From: Camarhynchus parvulus
Lineage: Eukaryota; Chordata; Aves; Passeriformes; Thraupidae
Direction: 5' to 3'
DNA: 64,000 nucleotides
Assembly: GCF_901933205.1 (NCBI RefSeq)
Contig: NC_044571.1
Span: forward strand, 8,781,420-8,845,419
The notes below the pieces were generated by a model. It made no database searches and was not told where the DNA came from. It worked only from the letters and a program-made list of their open reading frames with translations. The position numbers were made by a program, and so were the translations under genes. Shown here one piece after another: positions 49,101 to 60,800 of this stretch (positions are counted from its first letter, which is position 1; every line of letters starts with the position of its first letter).

Positions 49101-52100
49101 GTTCTTGAGGAGGGTTCAAGAAGGCACACAACAAAATTAATAGGATATAGAAAATGGAAGGAGAAAAATGTGTAAGCATGAGGAGGGCCAGAGTGCATAT
49201 AGAAACAGAGAAGAAAAAAAAATAAAATAAAAAAAAGTACATTTTGGGTATGTACTGACAGCAGGGAGGAACAGATCCAAGCAGGAAAATATTTATGGGG
49301 ATAGGGAAGAGACATTTTTTAAGGAGAAATAAGCTGCACAAAATCTGTAGTTACATTTAAATATTAGGCTAGCAGTCTGTGCCACTACTGTAGTTTGCAT
49401 ATATGTATAAATCAAATAAATTGCCTTTGTATTGCACAGAAACAGTCTAAATGTTATGTATGGTCTTTCAACTCATTTAAAGAATCAGTGATACCATTCC
49501 ACATCCCTGTATTAATCTTCTTGCAGACAGTACTTGCTGAAAATTCCATAAGAAACTTGATTGGGGTAAGTAGCAACCAGACCCTGTGGCTCACACCTCT
49601 TCAAGAGTTAATCTCACTTCTGTGGCCTGGTAAGGTTCATTATATGATTAAAACAGTGTTTCATTACATGCCACCCTAGTCTTCTCCAACTCACTGTATG
49701 GTGCAAAGAGGAAAAAAAGGGAGCAGAGGGACAGAAAGGGAGAGTTCAGGCAGTGCCATCACCCACAGGGAGCTGCTGAGAGCTCTCCCCTGCCTGCCCC
49801 TCTCTCCTGGATAAGAAAGCAGGAATGAAAAGTGAGTCAGCAAGCAGCAGTGCAACATGCCCTTGGCACAGCGGGGTGGCCACCCAGCTGCCCTATAAAG
49901 ATCTCCTGACAAATTTTGGGCTAAGGAACATGCTGGAAAGAATCAGGGAGAGATGGGCAGATGGAGGAAATGGTGCTCTGCTTATTGGGCTGAGTGTGAA
50001 AGTGATGCAAATTTAAAAAACTTCCATATCTGTCTAAAAGCTGAGCCATTCCTTGTGATCTCTGTAAGTGCTCACTTTGTCATGACACCTCTCCATGTCT
50101 TTTGTTTGAGCACTAACTGCTATGGACCTGTTTCTTCACCACCAAAGACATCCTCCCTGGTGTTTGGTGCAGCAAGGACACCCACAGCTGTTGGTGCTGC
50201 CCTTGGAATTGCTCCTCCCTTGGAAGCCAGGGAGGAGTGCCGCCTGGGCTCATATTCACCAGGAGCTTCTGCCACAGCTGCCCTATGCAAGGACGCAATA
50301 GAGGAGCAGAGCGTGATCAACAAGGGCATGTTCCCATCCTGCTGCTTTCCACAGGCTTTCCCCTAAGATCAGTGCAGAAAGAGATGCATCTCCAGAAGCT
50401 GACTGGGATGCTCATTGGGCTCTCTTCATTAGCTGGAGGTGGAGTGGAGGGGAACTGTGAGCCTGGGTGCTGGAGTCAGCGGCCAAAATAAACCACATTT
50501 AGGGGCAGAGATACCCATGGCTGTGTGGGCTGAGAGTCACTGATTGTTCTGAAGGGTGTTACTCACAAGTGATAAAATGCTGATTAATGAGGTGTTTTCA
50601 AAACAGAACACCCCACAAAACACAACCAGAAGATTCTCCTGACTTTTGTTTGCACACAGTGTTTACAACAACATTCTCATTTCAGCTTACTGTCTTATGC
50701 AATTTGAACACTGACGCTGGCTCAATGTGATCTCACAAATCTCCCTTATCCTGAGGTCTGTAAGCATTTTAGTCTCAAGTTCACCAATTTTTGCTGGTCT
50801 CTTCACCATGGATATAAAAAATTTACAAAAAATTACTTAAAATTAAAGAAGTGATTTTCACCAAACACAAGGCTTCCAGTATTTAAGCTCTAAAGCATGA
50901 ATAATGTAATATTACTCTCACTAGATCTTTTCCACACACTGAATGTCCCATAGCAAAGTCCCCAACAACTGAGAAACGTAGCTGAATAAATCAGAAAATT
51001 ATTCTGCCCTACCATTTTCAAGCAGTGTGGTTTTTATTCATTCAGAAAGTAAACAAGGTCAGAGGAGTTCATCATAGTTGTCAACCAGCCCTGCAGTATA
51101 ATAATCTTTTTTATAAGCCAGATCCTCAACTGATTGTAAAACCATATAGTCCTTCTGTTCACAGATAGACATCTGGTATTCTGTGTGTAAAATATTATCC
51201 AGTTGTCAGATCCACTGTTACATTAGATGAAAAATAAAAAAAATACAATCTCTTATAACTGTTCTTCGATGTGAGAAAAGTTTAAACTGGTTAAAGTGTC
51301 TGAATACTAAGTGTTGGTACTGGTAACATTAACTGGCTTTTCAAAACAAATTTGTTCAACCAATTCCTAATACATAAATTGTGATTCCTTTCAAGATGTC
51401 CACAGATTAGGGAGGAATCAAGAGCAAACTACTGAGTGTTTTTAAGCCAATGGAAAAAATCTGCTGGCTTTGCCTGAGCCAGAGTCTCATCTTTGTCTTA
51501 ATATGTACAGCCTTCTGTACATTCTTTGAATTGCAGACTAATTCCAATAAAATACTTAATTTTATGCTTAACTTCAGTCCCACTACAGCTGATAGGACTA
51601 TGTAATTGTTTTAAATTAAACAGGTCCTTAATTATATTGCTGTATGAAGATCTCTTTAAACAACAAGTGCCATATAATTGCTACTTTGAAAAACCTAGGG
51701 ATAAATGGATTTGATGACTTCCCCAAATACTTACTAAGAATTAGCAAAAAAAAAAAAAATTGTTTATATTTTTACCTGAAGAGTTAGGTAATCAGCTAAA
51801 ATCTGAAGAGGATGGTATAAATCAGACAATCCATTGATTATTGGGATTGTGGCTTCTTTTGCCATTAGGTCCAGATCATTATGGTTATAAACTCGAGCCA
51901 AGATTGCATTTGTCATGCTGGACAGCACCCTAGAGATGGCAGAAAATACTCAAGTCAAACATAATAAATATACCCCTATTGCACTCTTCACCATGCAACA
52001 CATAAATATTAATGAGAAATGGTAATGAATCAATATTTTTCAGCTATCTGAATAATTTATCATGCCTGCAGAACAGACTCAAATGTAGTCATTTAACAAG

Positions 52101-55100
52101 CTGCTAATAAGTAAGAAGTTTCACTTCCTAACACTACTATAGTAAGTAAATGAAAACTGCTGCTCTATTTTATATTCTTTTCTCTTTAGCATTTCATTGT
52201 AGATGGAACATTGATACATATTAAGCTCTCTGAACTAAGATAAGAGATTGTGTGATACTGTAACAGTTAAAGAAATTGATAACCTCAGAAGAGATAAGGT
52301 ATATGATTTTTTTCAGTCTCTTAGCAAAGAACAAATGTAGCATTGACTGAACATTATAGGCTCTGTGTGGTAGCCTGACTTTGTGAGGGTCAGCAATACA
52401 GATCTGTCTTAGATTACCACAATTGTTTACTGATTTTAATAAACACAGAAACAGAACAGGCTGGGATTGTTGGTCTGCTTACTCCTACCTACACACCTGT
52501 GTATTGACTCACAGGGTATCAGCATTCAAGTAATGCCCAAATTTCAGACTCAGAACAAGGGAGGGGTTGCAGAAGCCCCTGTACCACTCTGGCATTAACT
52601 TCATTTGCTGAAGTGTGAAAGACACAGGGATTAGCATAGTATACTCTGAATTTTTTAGATAAATTAAATATGGATTGGAGCTCTTAATTTCTCTGCATTT
52701 CTGTGTTTTAATCAGGCCCTGAAGCCTGACTTTGAAGTAGCGTTTTGTGTGTTTTCATGTTATCTGAAATAGGACCTTAAAACAAAACAAGGGCGGACTG
52801 AATTAGAAAAATGTGGAATAAATCCTTGCAGTATCTGCCTCCCTGATTAGCCATGACAAATTATTGCATCTGCTCTTGTGGAAATAAGCCTGTTAGTACC
52901 ATCATCATCAAGGGCTCCTGATGAAGTCAGTTATAAGAATTTTCTACTGACACCAGCCATTCCTCACACAAGCAAAGCTCTTATAAAATGTTACAAGATT
53001 GCCTTGTAGAGCTCTCTCTGAAGAAAAGACTGTCAATAGAAGCTACAAATGAAAAGGAGGGACTGAACAAGGTATTTACTGATTACAAAGTACTGGAACA
53101 GTTACTGTTGGTGCCATTATTTCTTCTCAGCTCACCAGCTCCTTTCTCAGGGGGAAACCTGTTTTGTTCTGAGCTGGTCATCAGGGATGTGATGCATGGT
53201 TCCTTTTGTTAGCCCTCTTACTGGTGGACTCCCTAAACAAGGCACAGCCAGTCCCCAACAGTCAAGGAAAGGGACGATCACAATGGGAAATTGCTCATTT
53301 TCCTTTTAGCTTTTTTTTTTTTGGATGTCAGCTCAGCTGATTTCTATTTGACACAGCTGATCAAGAAATTAAAGAAGATGGTTGAATCATAGGGTATGTC
53401 ATTAGGGAAAATTCAGTCATAATCAACAACTAGTGAAAACTGCTGGATTTTCATCTTTAGTCTGTTGGAAGTAGATATCAGATTTATTAAACACCTACCA
53501 GCAGGACATCAGGCAGTCCTTCTGCCAGCATTTCTATGTCATGTTTTAAAGTAGGAAAATCAGCTGTAAACTGGCTTTATTCTTTGTGAAACCAAAATAA
53601 AACCAAACCTAGGGGGGAAAACCCACAAATAACCCTCACCTGGAGGTCTATGATTACAGAGGGATGATTAAGTCTCCAGTAATTTAATCAGTTTAAAGGA
53701 AACTGTGTAAGGCTGGAATTGCATAGGAAAAAAAAAGTCCTGAATATATAGGAGTCTTATCAAAGGTGAAGTTTTGGAAGCTGAGGGCTGTAAGTACAAG
53801 TTCATCAGGTGACTACATTTAATGTTCTTATTTTATCAACTACTAGGTCTTTCTCTCTTTTCATTCCATTTCAAAACCATGAGACTATCAACTTCAAAAT
53901 CCCAGAGCCTGGCAATATGTTATATTGGAACACTGAGTACATTAAAATGTTGCATATCTCTCTTTTCAAAGTAATTTTTATTTCTACAGAGAAAACCTGC
54001 ATTTTTCTTCCTCAACTGTATCCTCTGAGGAATCCAAAATGAAACACAGAGTATGCCTTTTTGGTATGGCAGACATTTGAATTTGAAAATGAGGCATTTG
54101 CATATGTTTTGTATAGAATACTGCTATGCAAGGTAGTTTTGCTTTTGTTTTGACAGTTTATATCCATTCAAAAGCTTTAAACTTCTCACAAAACTACTTC
54201 ACTTTCACTCATGGTCTCACAGGGACAGACAATGGATGTGTTCTTAGCAAAATAAACCCGTTCCCCATAAATGCAGAGATTAATGCCCTAATAATTCCAG
54301 TGGTTAAATCACCCTATGAGCTCTTCAGGGCTGCCACTGAACCTGATGGCCACTGAGCTTTAGTGATGCCCAGTGGAACTGCTCTGCAGTGGGAAATCCA
54401 GACACAGTACTTATATTTCATTTCAGGTGATAGATCAGACATGTTAAACAGCACTGAAAGGCTCAGAGCTCCTTAATGGGCCGTAACTTTTTGCCACAGT
54501 GTCAGCATAAATGTAAATGTCTTGTGAAGCATGGAGAAACTGATTTATGAGCAGGTAATAAGTCACTAAAAATATGTTCACAGCAGCCATGCTTTCAACC
54601 CTTACCTGCAGCAGTTCTAATAAAACCTGTGACTTTTATGGATCTGTGCCCCTTTTGCTTTAAGTCTCAATCTCAAGTACTTCAAAAGCCTTCAGAGCCC
54701 CAGACACATGCCTGTAAATATTTGACATACCCTCTGGGTCTACTGCAGGCATTCTTTTTCTGTTCTTACATTATCTGAATGAGGTTGGGATGTCATCTTT
54801 CATTCACAAGACGCACCAAGGAATTAACACTCCAGTTGTTCTTTTGGGTAAACTACTCAGCCTTGATTATGCAGTCAGTAGTATTTCTGCTAATGACAGT
54901 AGGAGTGGAGCAGAACACTGGGACTCTTTACTGGGACAGGGTTTGAGAAAACCTGGAAGTGAGAGCTGTGACTGAGCAGAGGAGCAAAATCCTCAGGTAA
55001 GAGTCATAAATTGTCCTGGAAGAGCAAGCAGTGACAGAGAAAAGGGGGCTGAAGGTTTGTTTGGGAAGTGGATATTGTAGGAACTTTATCCACAGAATGG

Positions 55101-57837
55101 GGATGCCTTCAGAATGGCTGGACGACTTACTTGCTTCTATTTATTGCCTTGTTTCTTGTAGTTTTTGTCTGCCTTTTTCCTTTTTTTGCTTGTGCAAACA
55201 AAGGCCATTCAGGACAAAATATTTAATGTAAACAAAATATTTAATGTAAACAAAAGACTTAATGTCCCTTTACTGCACATTTAGGAAGAAGAAGAAATGA
55301 AAACTAGCCTATATTAAGCATATTTGGTTTTGTGTCAGATTTGCTGTAGGGTGGCATCTGACTGGCAGAGAGGCTGCAGGTGACAGTCCTGCATGGCTGG
55401 TGGGACAATGCTTGCAGAGATTATTACAGGGAAGTGCTTTGGAAGGGCCCTGACTTCATCCTTGTCCTTCCTGCAGGTTTGGCTGCTGGAGTTCACAGCA
55501 AGCTTTGCAGTAGTGCAGATGAGGGCTGCAAGGTGATCAGAGGGAGGGAGCACCTTGCCTACAAGGAAAGGCTGAGAGAAGTGGCATTACTCAGCCTGGA
55601 AAAGAGAACTGACCTAATTGCAGCCTTCCAATACCTGAACAGAGCCCACAGAAAAGATGGAAAGGGACTATTTAGGGGCTTCAAACTGACAGGTTTAGAT
55701 GATATTAGGAAAAAATTCTTGACTGTGAGGATGGTGAGGGCCTGGCACAGGCTGCCCAGAGAAGCTGTGGATGCCCCATCCCTGGCTGTGTTCAAGGCCA
55801 GGCTGGATGGGACTCTGAATGACCTGTTCTTGTGAAAAGTGTCCTTGTCCATGACAGGAGGGTTGGAACAAGATTATACTTAAAGTCTCTTCCAACCCAA
55901 AATATTCTATGATTCTGTTGTTGCAGCTCACTTTGATTCTGGCAGATTTATATATCTAGCAGAGTTATGTACTTCAGGCCTCAAGAGACTGAGATTTTTA
56001 CTTTCTACTATCAACACCATATGTCTTCCATTTCAGTAGTAAAAAAGAACAAGGAAAGAAATTTTTAAATGTTCAAATGTTTGATCTTTTTTATTTAATT
56101 TTTGTTGGGTTTCATCACAGAGAACAGCAACACAGTTCTCAAACAGTGGTATTCAGCAAGAGAACTGTGGTATTCAGCAAAGGCAATGGAACTCATCTGC
56201 CTGATTTGCACATTTTGAATCGAGCCTGATGACCTTGACACTGCATATCTTTCACCAGAACAAAAAGGACCCCCCAGACATTGCTAACCTTCCAACAGCT
56301 GGGCCTGACTGAATCGACCTCAGGCTGCAAAAGGGCTGCCTAGAAAGCAGGATAATGCTAAGGCTGGATGAAGCTTTAATAGCTGGAGTGCCATGGAAAA
56401 CAGCAGGAGCACCTGCAACACATGACCTCATGTTCTGCCAGCTTTTTGCAACATCAGAGGCTGTAGAAAACCTCTGAGCTCAGGTCCTCCCTGCCACAGC
56501 AATGGAGACAGGCTGCTCCCCACCCCTGCATGTGGGACTGGGCATGACTGACATTTTCCAGGGATGCCATGAGGGAAGGGAGCCACAGCTCAGCCTCCAC
56601 AGCAGTCCTGGCAGTGGGTACAGCTGGGAAGGTGGGTACAGAAATTCTGAAACTGGCTACAAAGTGCTGGTCCAGCTTCATGCTGCTGAAATGAGGGGAT
56701 CAGAAAGGCCCTCAGTGCCACCCTGTCACTGCAGGGACACTACTTCAGCAGGCTGAGGACTACCAGCAGCTGGCCTAACTTGCATAAATTGTGTCTTTGC
56801 TTTTTGATTTTGCTCCTAGGGCAGCAGAACCACAAGGTTTGAGTCTTGTTAGAATATATGTGCTATCATCAGTGGAATTACATGATTACTGAGGTCCACA
56901 AAATTGTTCCATTTGTAAATGTAACTCTAATTAACACTCTATATGCCAAAATAATTCTCAGTGTGGCGTCACTGTGATATTTTCTGAAAAATCCCTTCAC
57001 CAGGACTTCTTCTTCTGGGAAGCTGAGAAGCCTCAGAGAAAAATGTAAATAATAATTATCTGATTCACTTCTCCTGTGTTTGGCTGCTTTGGAATGTGAT
57101 CTGGAGGTTGTTTACCAACAGGTGCATATTGATTGGTTTCATGTGAATTGTTTTTAATTAATGACCAATCACCATCAGCTGTGTCAGACTCTGAGGAGTC
57201 AGTCACGAGCTTTCATTATCATTCTTGTTAAGCCTTCTGTCTGTATCCTTTCTATTCTTTAGTATAGTTTTAGTATAGCATAAATATAATATAATATAAT
57301 ATAATATAATATAATATAATATAATATAATATAATATAATATAATATAATATAATATAATATAATATAATATAATATAATATAATATAATATAATATAAT
57401 ATAATATAATATAATATAATATAATATAATATAATATAATATAATATAATATAATATAATATAATATAATATAATATCAGCCTTCTGAGAACGTGAAGTC
57501 AGATTCTCATCTCTTCACCTGGGGACCTCACAAACACCACAGTGTGGGAAGTGTAGGATAGCTTGACAGGATGCAATAAAGTTTTACTGAGCTACAGATT
57601 CTCTGAGCTGATCTGTAAATATTTAAGATATTTGGACTAGTTTCTGACATTTTCCAGAAAGAAAATATCAGCTTCCGAAATTCTGTAAGACAGGTGTCAG
57701 CCCAATCAACAACCAAATGCAGTGATCAATCAAGTGACATTTTACCAACCTTGCTGTATCTGTGAGACTCTCATTAGTGCCCAGATGTATATCTTGCGTT
57801 GTAAGGAAGGAAGGATGTCCTCCAAGGAGAGCAAATC
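40063..57837 (-). CDS. OTC: Ornithine transcarbamylase, exons 4-10 (5' part outside window; frameshift in exon 8)
   Basis: OTC makes citrulline and phosphate from carbamoyl phosphate and ornithine, as a homotrimer in the mitochondrial matrix. Seven minus-strand exons match human exons 4-10 in order, phase and length: 57837-57750, 51929-51776, 44445-44323, 43659-43606, 43500-43352, 42836-42699 and 40122-40063. The one exception is exon 8, which is one base short. Every intron starts GT and ends AG. Visible motifs are [17 protein letters not shown] (carbamoyl-phosphate side), WIGDGNN, DTWISMG (ornithine loop) and HCLP (catalytic Cys). The C-terminus is complete and ends PQLQKPTF. The exons encoding the transit peptide and the STRTR motif (1-3) were not found up to 64000. 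That fits the large intron 3 known in mammals. As read, the exon 8 frameshift would truncate the protein at about residue 277 of 354. The identification is close to certain; whether the gene works is open. Confidence 0.96.
40123..42698 (-). other. OTC: OTC intron 9
   Basis: This 2.58-kb intron has a GTAAGA donor and a CTAG acceptor. It contains the LTR-like segment at about 41092-41508. Nothing else was recognised in it. Confidence 0.9.
41092..41508 (+). mobile_element. LTR-like segment in OTC intron 9
   Basis: About 420 bases have the composition of an avian retroviral LTR, with an AATAAA at about 41416 after a T/G-rich stretch. AGGTG occurs on both sides (41087-41091 and 41509-41513) and could be a 5-bp target-site duplication. 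The ends read TA...CG rather than TG...CA, so either both termini have mutated or the boundaries are wrong. No second copy was seen in the window. Confidence 0.4.
42699..42836 (-). CDS. OTC: OTC exon 9 (138 bp, residues 290-335)
   Basis: The acceptor is CTACAG|ACT and the donor ATTATG|GTAAGA. The 46 open codons begin [20 protein letters not shown] and go on through [10 protein letters not shown] to [12 protein letters not shown] carries the catalytic/ornithine-site cysteine (human Cys303), and the Arg in ENRKWT matches human Arg330. The exon is fully open and strongly conserved, which would be unexpected if the gene had been dead for long. Confidence 0.97.
42837..43351 (-). other. OTC: OTC intron 8
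   Basis: This 515-base intron runs from GTAAAA to CTACAG. No repeat or other feature was recognised. Introns 7 (43501-43605, 105 bases) and 6 (43660-44322, 663 bases) are likewise plain. Confidence 0.9.
43352..43500 (-). CDS. OTC: OTC exon 8 with a 1-base deletion (149 bp instead of 150)
   Basis: The acceptor is TTTAG|TAT and the donor ATGCAG|GTAAAA. The first frame reads [15 protein letters not shown], then [20 protein letters not shown], followed by TAA at 43386-43384. The next frame continues the conserved protein as [15 protein letters not shown] up to the donor. The mammalian exon has KKKR then L(Q/K)AFQGYQ, so a single A is missing from the stretch at about 43398-43388. Arg277 (human numbering) is lost and exons 9-10 go out of frame. 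The ornithine loop DTWISMG comes before the break and is intact. It could be a true frameshift or a homopolymer sequencing error. Confidence 0.94.
43606..43659 (-). CDS. OTC: OTC exon 7 (54 bp, residues 222-239), divergent
   Basis: This short exon sits between TTTTTTGTCAG and AAAGAG|GTAGGA. Its 18 codons read [18 protein letters not shown], against the mammalian pattern GYEPDxSVTKxAEQxAKE. The length, phase, position between exons 6 and 8 and the residues EPD, TK, EQ and KE support the call. It is visibly less conserved than the neighbouring exons, although a surface helix in the mammalian enzyme is also variable here. Confidence 0.9.
44323..44445 (-). CDS. OTC: OTC exon 6 (123 bp, residues 181-221)
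   Basis: The acceptor is GGCAG|GAG and the donor CCCAGG|GTAAGG. The 41 open codons begin [20 protein letters not shown] and continue [20 protein letters not shown]. This forms the first strand and turn of the ornithine-binding domain (human WIGDGNN). The exon is clearly more G+C-rich and has more CpG than the surrounding introns. Its length equals human exon 6. Confidence 0.97.
44675..45059 (+). mobile_element. Solo LTR, ERVK-like, with 6-bp target-site duplication
   Basis: The segment starts TGTCACAG and ends CCGTCACA. It is flanked by GGACAC at 44669-44674 and again at 45060-45065. A 6-bp duplication is usual for class II (ERVK-type) elements. Inside are a CCAATCA box, an AT-rich TATAAT-type stretch and AATAAA at 44981. 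It shares AAGCTGAGAAGCCTCAG and the GCCTTCTGA end block with the LTRs at 26240-26718 and 56967-57541. No internal retroviral genes are present, so this is a recombined solo LTR, antisense to OTC. Confidence 0.87.
45068..45124 (+). repeat. 23-bp minisatellite, about 2.5 copies
   Basis: A 23-base unit starting TGGCACATGTGAGAAGGAC is repeated at 45068-45090 and 45091-45113, then partly at 45114-45124. GAGAAGGACAC just left of the neighbouring LTR (44664-44674) is a further part-unit. The LTR therefore landed at the edge of this array. Confidence 0.9.
51776..51929 (-). CDS. OTC: OTC exon 5 (154 bp, about residues 129-180)
   Basis: The acceptor is TCTAG|GG and the donor CTTCAG|GTAAAA. The exon gives one base that completes the split Arg, then 51 open codons, as in human exon 5. 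It reads [19 protein letters not shown] and later [20 protein letters not shown], ending TLQ. The HPLQ segment is the His/Gln pair that contacts carbamoyl phosphate in transcarbamylases (HPxQ). No disruption is seen. Confidence 0.97.
55215..55250 (+). repeat. 18-bp tandem duplication
   Basis: Two identical 18-base units starting CAAAATATTTAATG stand head to tail in AT-rich intron sequence. Confidence 0.85.
55510..55920 (+). mobile_element. CR1 LINE 3' end (5'-truncated)
   Basis: The plus strand encodes the end of a CR1 reverse-transcriptase ORF in one open frame: [20 protein letters not shown], then [20 protein letters not shown] and [13 protein letters not shown] before a stop. The typical CR1 3' tail follows, with CTTCCAACCCAAAATATTCTATGATTC-type sequence. 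CR1 is the main LINE of birds and is usually 5'-truncated, as here. The frame is still open for about 110 codons, so this is not among the oldest copies. Confidence 0.92.
56967..57541 (+). mobile_element. Solo LTR, ERVK-like, with expanded (ATAAT)n
   Basis: This is the same family as 44675-45059: it shares CTGAAAAATCC near the start, AAGCTGAGAAGCCTCAG, a CCAATCA box and the GCCTTCTGA end block. GTGTGG at 56961-56966 is repeated at 57542-57547 as a 6-bp target-site duplication. The first bases would then be CG where TG is expected, one T-to-C change. The AT-rich segment that holds the TATA/poly(A) region in the sister copy is replaced by a long pentanucleotide array. Confidence 0.82.
57288..57477 (+). 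repeat. (ATAAT)n microsatellite, about 38 units
   Basis: An almost perfect ATAAT array of about 190 bases lies inside the LTR at 56967-57541. Imperfect TATAG/TAAAT units precede it, which suggests it grew from the LTR's own AT-rich block. Confidence 0.97.
57750..57837 (-). CDS. OTC: OTC exon 4 (88 bp, about residues 100-129)
   Basis: The exon follows a pyrimidine-rich acceptor ending TGTAG and ends GCAAG|GTTGGT. Its 88 bases are 2 + 28 codons + 2, the phase of human exon 4. It reads [19 protein letters not shown], then NESLTDTAR, with the last Arg codon split across the intron. This belongs to the carbamoyl-phosphate-binding domain. There is no stop or indel. The donor is slightly weak because position +3 is T. 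Confidence 0.96.
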
Positions 57838-60800
57838 CTACAGCAAGGAAAAATTTAAAAAAGGAAGGAGAAACTAAACACCAGCACCTCATATTTACAG
57901 CCAGGATTCAAAATCTTCTTGATAGAAAATACATTTTCAAAAATAGAAGTAGAATTCAGCAGGACATCAAAATGTTAAAATTATTAGCATTTGACACACA
58001 AAATGTCAAATAAATGTGCTTTGGAATAAACCCACTCAAATGTATTTGTTACTGAAATCCTTAGCCATGAGTTCCTATCTGTAATCACAAGAACAGTGAT
58101 TCAAGCTCCAGGGCTACATATTGCCACAAGCTCCACTGTTGCTCCCTGTTCAGAGGCAGGTAATCCATTCATCATGCTGCATTTCTGCTTCATGGGGCTT
58201 TGCATCCTAGAAGGACCATCCGAGTCACCTGGTGCGCTTCCACATCCTTGCAAGGATCAACATTGCCTTTCATGTAAAGTCACTCAGACAGAAAACCCTC
58301 CTCACACACTGTAACAAACCTCAATTTGGTCTCAAATAACCAAGTGCCCTAAAAATAATAATGTGTGAGAGAGAAGAGGAAAGGTCTCAGGCCCTGCCAG
58401 CATCTCTCTACCTTAATAATGAGGAATTTGCACAGAGGTCCAAAGAACTGGATAGATTAGATATGAAGAGTAAAATCCACTCCTGAGCGGGAAACCATGG
58501 AAAGATTTGAGCATCATTTAAGAACAGAAAACACTTTGGGGAACTTCAAAGGTGTCTGAACAGTGTTTTGGATGAAGACAAATTACATGTTAAAGGCAAC
58601 TCTCAGGCTCTCTGCTGCTTTACTTTAATGGCACCACCAGTAGAAAGTTATCACAAGCAACCATCCGACACAGGGGAGGAAATATCTTCCTTTCATCAAC
58701 ATCTGAGTCTCTTTGTCTTTGCCTGGTTTAGGTCTGAAGCCTTTTTCCACTGAATCTGAGTGTAAAGTCCCTCATGGGACAATTTACATCCCTCCCACAC
58801 ATTGTGAGGATGGGCCCTGATGGGGCTGTTTTATGAATTGCCACAGATGGTTTAGCATAATCCTAGCATGGGGAACAGGATCCCACAGCTGGGGATGTAC
58901 AAAATGTAGGATTTGAACTGGGCTGTATGTAGCCCTGTAAGGCATTTTCTGTGTGATAAGAACAACTCCCTTCCATTGCAGAAATTTTCTGCAGGCAGAT
59001 CCTGCCCTGCCACTAGCATTTCTGATGGAGGAAATTTCCAGAGAATCTTTGCATGGACAAACCAGCCTTGTTGAGACAACACTGTGGGGGCATGGGTCTT
59101 TTATTGTGACAAAAATCTAGAAAGCAGCCCATCTTTATATTTATATTGCCAGGAAGAGAAAGGCTGCGCACAGCACAGTAGAGACCCCCACTTTACCAAA
59201 ATGTGATGTCATGGAGATGCTGATGAATTTCGTGCTGTTAGAAAAAAAAAAATTAAAAAGAGAGAGAGAAAGAGTGGAAAAGGAAGAAAAAACTAGAAGA
59301 AAAGGTCAAAAGCTGCTCAAGCTGGCTGCGGCCATTAGATGGCACTGCTGACAGATCCCGCATTGCAGCTTCAGCACGGTGGTTGTACAGGGCTGCCATG
59401 GATTAAAAACTTTGTCCCACAGCTACTCTTTAAAAGAGGATTAATCCAGGACTGAACATTGAAACCTTTCACAGATAAAACCAGCAGGTACAGGCAGCAG
59501 GTCTGGGCCCCACAACTGGGCTCCTTACATGGAGCAACTCTTACTAACTTGCATCTCCTGCCAGCAGCAGGGATGAGGGGAGGTCTTCTGCTTTGCATCA
59601 GTTCAGCCAGCCTCTGGAGTTTAAAATACAATAGATAAAAACAATACCAGAAAATCATTGTGTTTGGACTGCCTCAATTTCCTTAAATGTCAGATTAGAA
59701 GTAATGATGCTCCAGGTCCCACATAAAGGGCAAATTTCTGCTCCCCTAGCCAGTGTACACTCATTTTATGGAACGGGCCCTCTTAAATTGCTTGTTGTTT
59801 TCATTAAGGATTGCTCCAAATCTCAACAATATTGCAAGTCACACAGAGCAAACTTTTAAGAATGAAGCACCATTTATTCTACTATTACTTTTTTCACCTC
59901 CCCTCTGCAGCTCAGACACAAACACTGTATTTAAAGGACAGTGTATACAAACTACACATTACAGCCTGTTTACTCAGTGCAAAATTTTAAGTGAGGACCT
60001 CAAGGATGAACTGTCATTGGTAGTAACTTTTCCTTCCCAAATTCTTGTGGATTTTTTTGGAGTAATTTATAATTATGTCAGTTATTTATTCATGCAATTT
60101 CCACACAATACAGCAGCTCTGCATTTTAGGATTCTAAATGCGTACACTTTGGTAGATGATTTGCAGTCCAGGCATGCTCCAATGGACATGTTCTGTTTTC
60201 TAGAAATGATGCCCAGGTAAAAAAACTGGAATCTGAACATTCATTCAGAATTGCCAGACATCAGACAGCCCAGTCAGAGCTGCCACCTGGAGTCTGTGTA
60301 CATGGCAGAGCCCTGATGTGTTGGGCTTTCTGCTCATGAACTGGCCATCTGTGCAGGGCCTGGGAACATATTTCCATACAAAACTTTCCATCTGGAAATA
60401 CAAGAGCTTTGTGCTCTAGCTTTGTATATAGTTACAGAGACAGAATCTTTTTCAGATTCTTTCATCCAGACTGCCAGTAGAAAATGAAAAAAAATGGTGG
60501 CTTTTGAAGGTATGCAGGCACCAATTCAGCAAATAAACATTGGAGTGCTGTGTTAAACTGGGAGATCTAATCCTTTGTTGTCACAACCTGGTCTTATCCA
60601 AGGCCACATGCTAAATATTTATATGAATTGTGGTATCTTCAGTAAACTACTACATGTTCATACTGCAAATCCAGATTAGATTATTACCTCCTGTCCACAA
60701 TTCTCACTACTGTTAGTTTTCAAAATACACAGTTTCAAGCCTCAGGCTGTGGCACATTATTGACCCCACTTATGCAGATTCTTTCAGACAGGACATGAGT

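Larger units (their letters stand above)
44446..51775 (-). other. OTC: OTC intron 5
   Basis: This 7.33-kb intron contains the LTR at 44675-45059 and a 23-bp minisatellite at 45068-45124. The rest is AT-rich single-copy-looking sequence in which no exon or RNA gene was recognised. Confidence 0.9.
51930..57749 (-). other. OTC: OTC intron 4
   Basis: This 5.82-kb intron contains a CR1 3' end (about 55510-55920), the ERVK-like LTR at 56967-57541 with its pentanucleotide array, and a small 18-bp tandem repeat at 55215-55250. No other exon was recognised. Confidence 0.9.

Noticed and set aside
59753..60220. 155-codon open frame, plus strand, within OTC intron 3
   Set aside because: No recognisable domain and opposite to OTC. 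A frame of this length is expected by chance somewhere in 64 kb of six-frame sequence.
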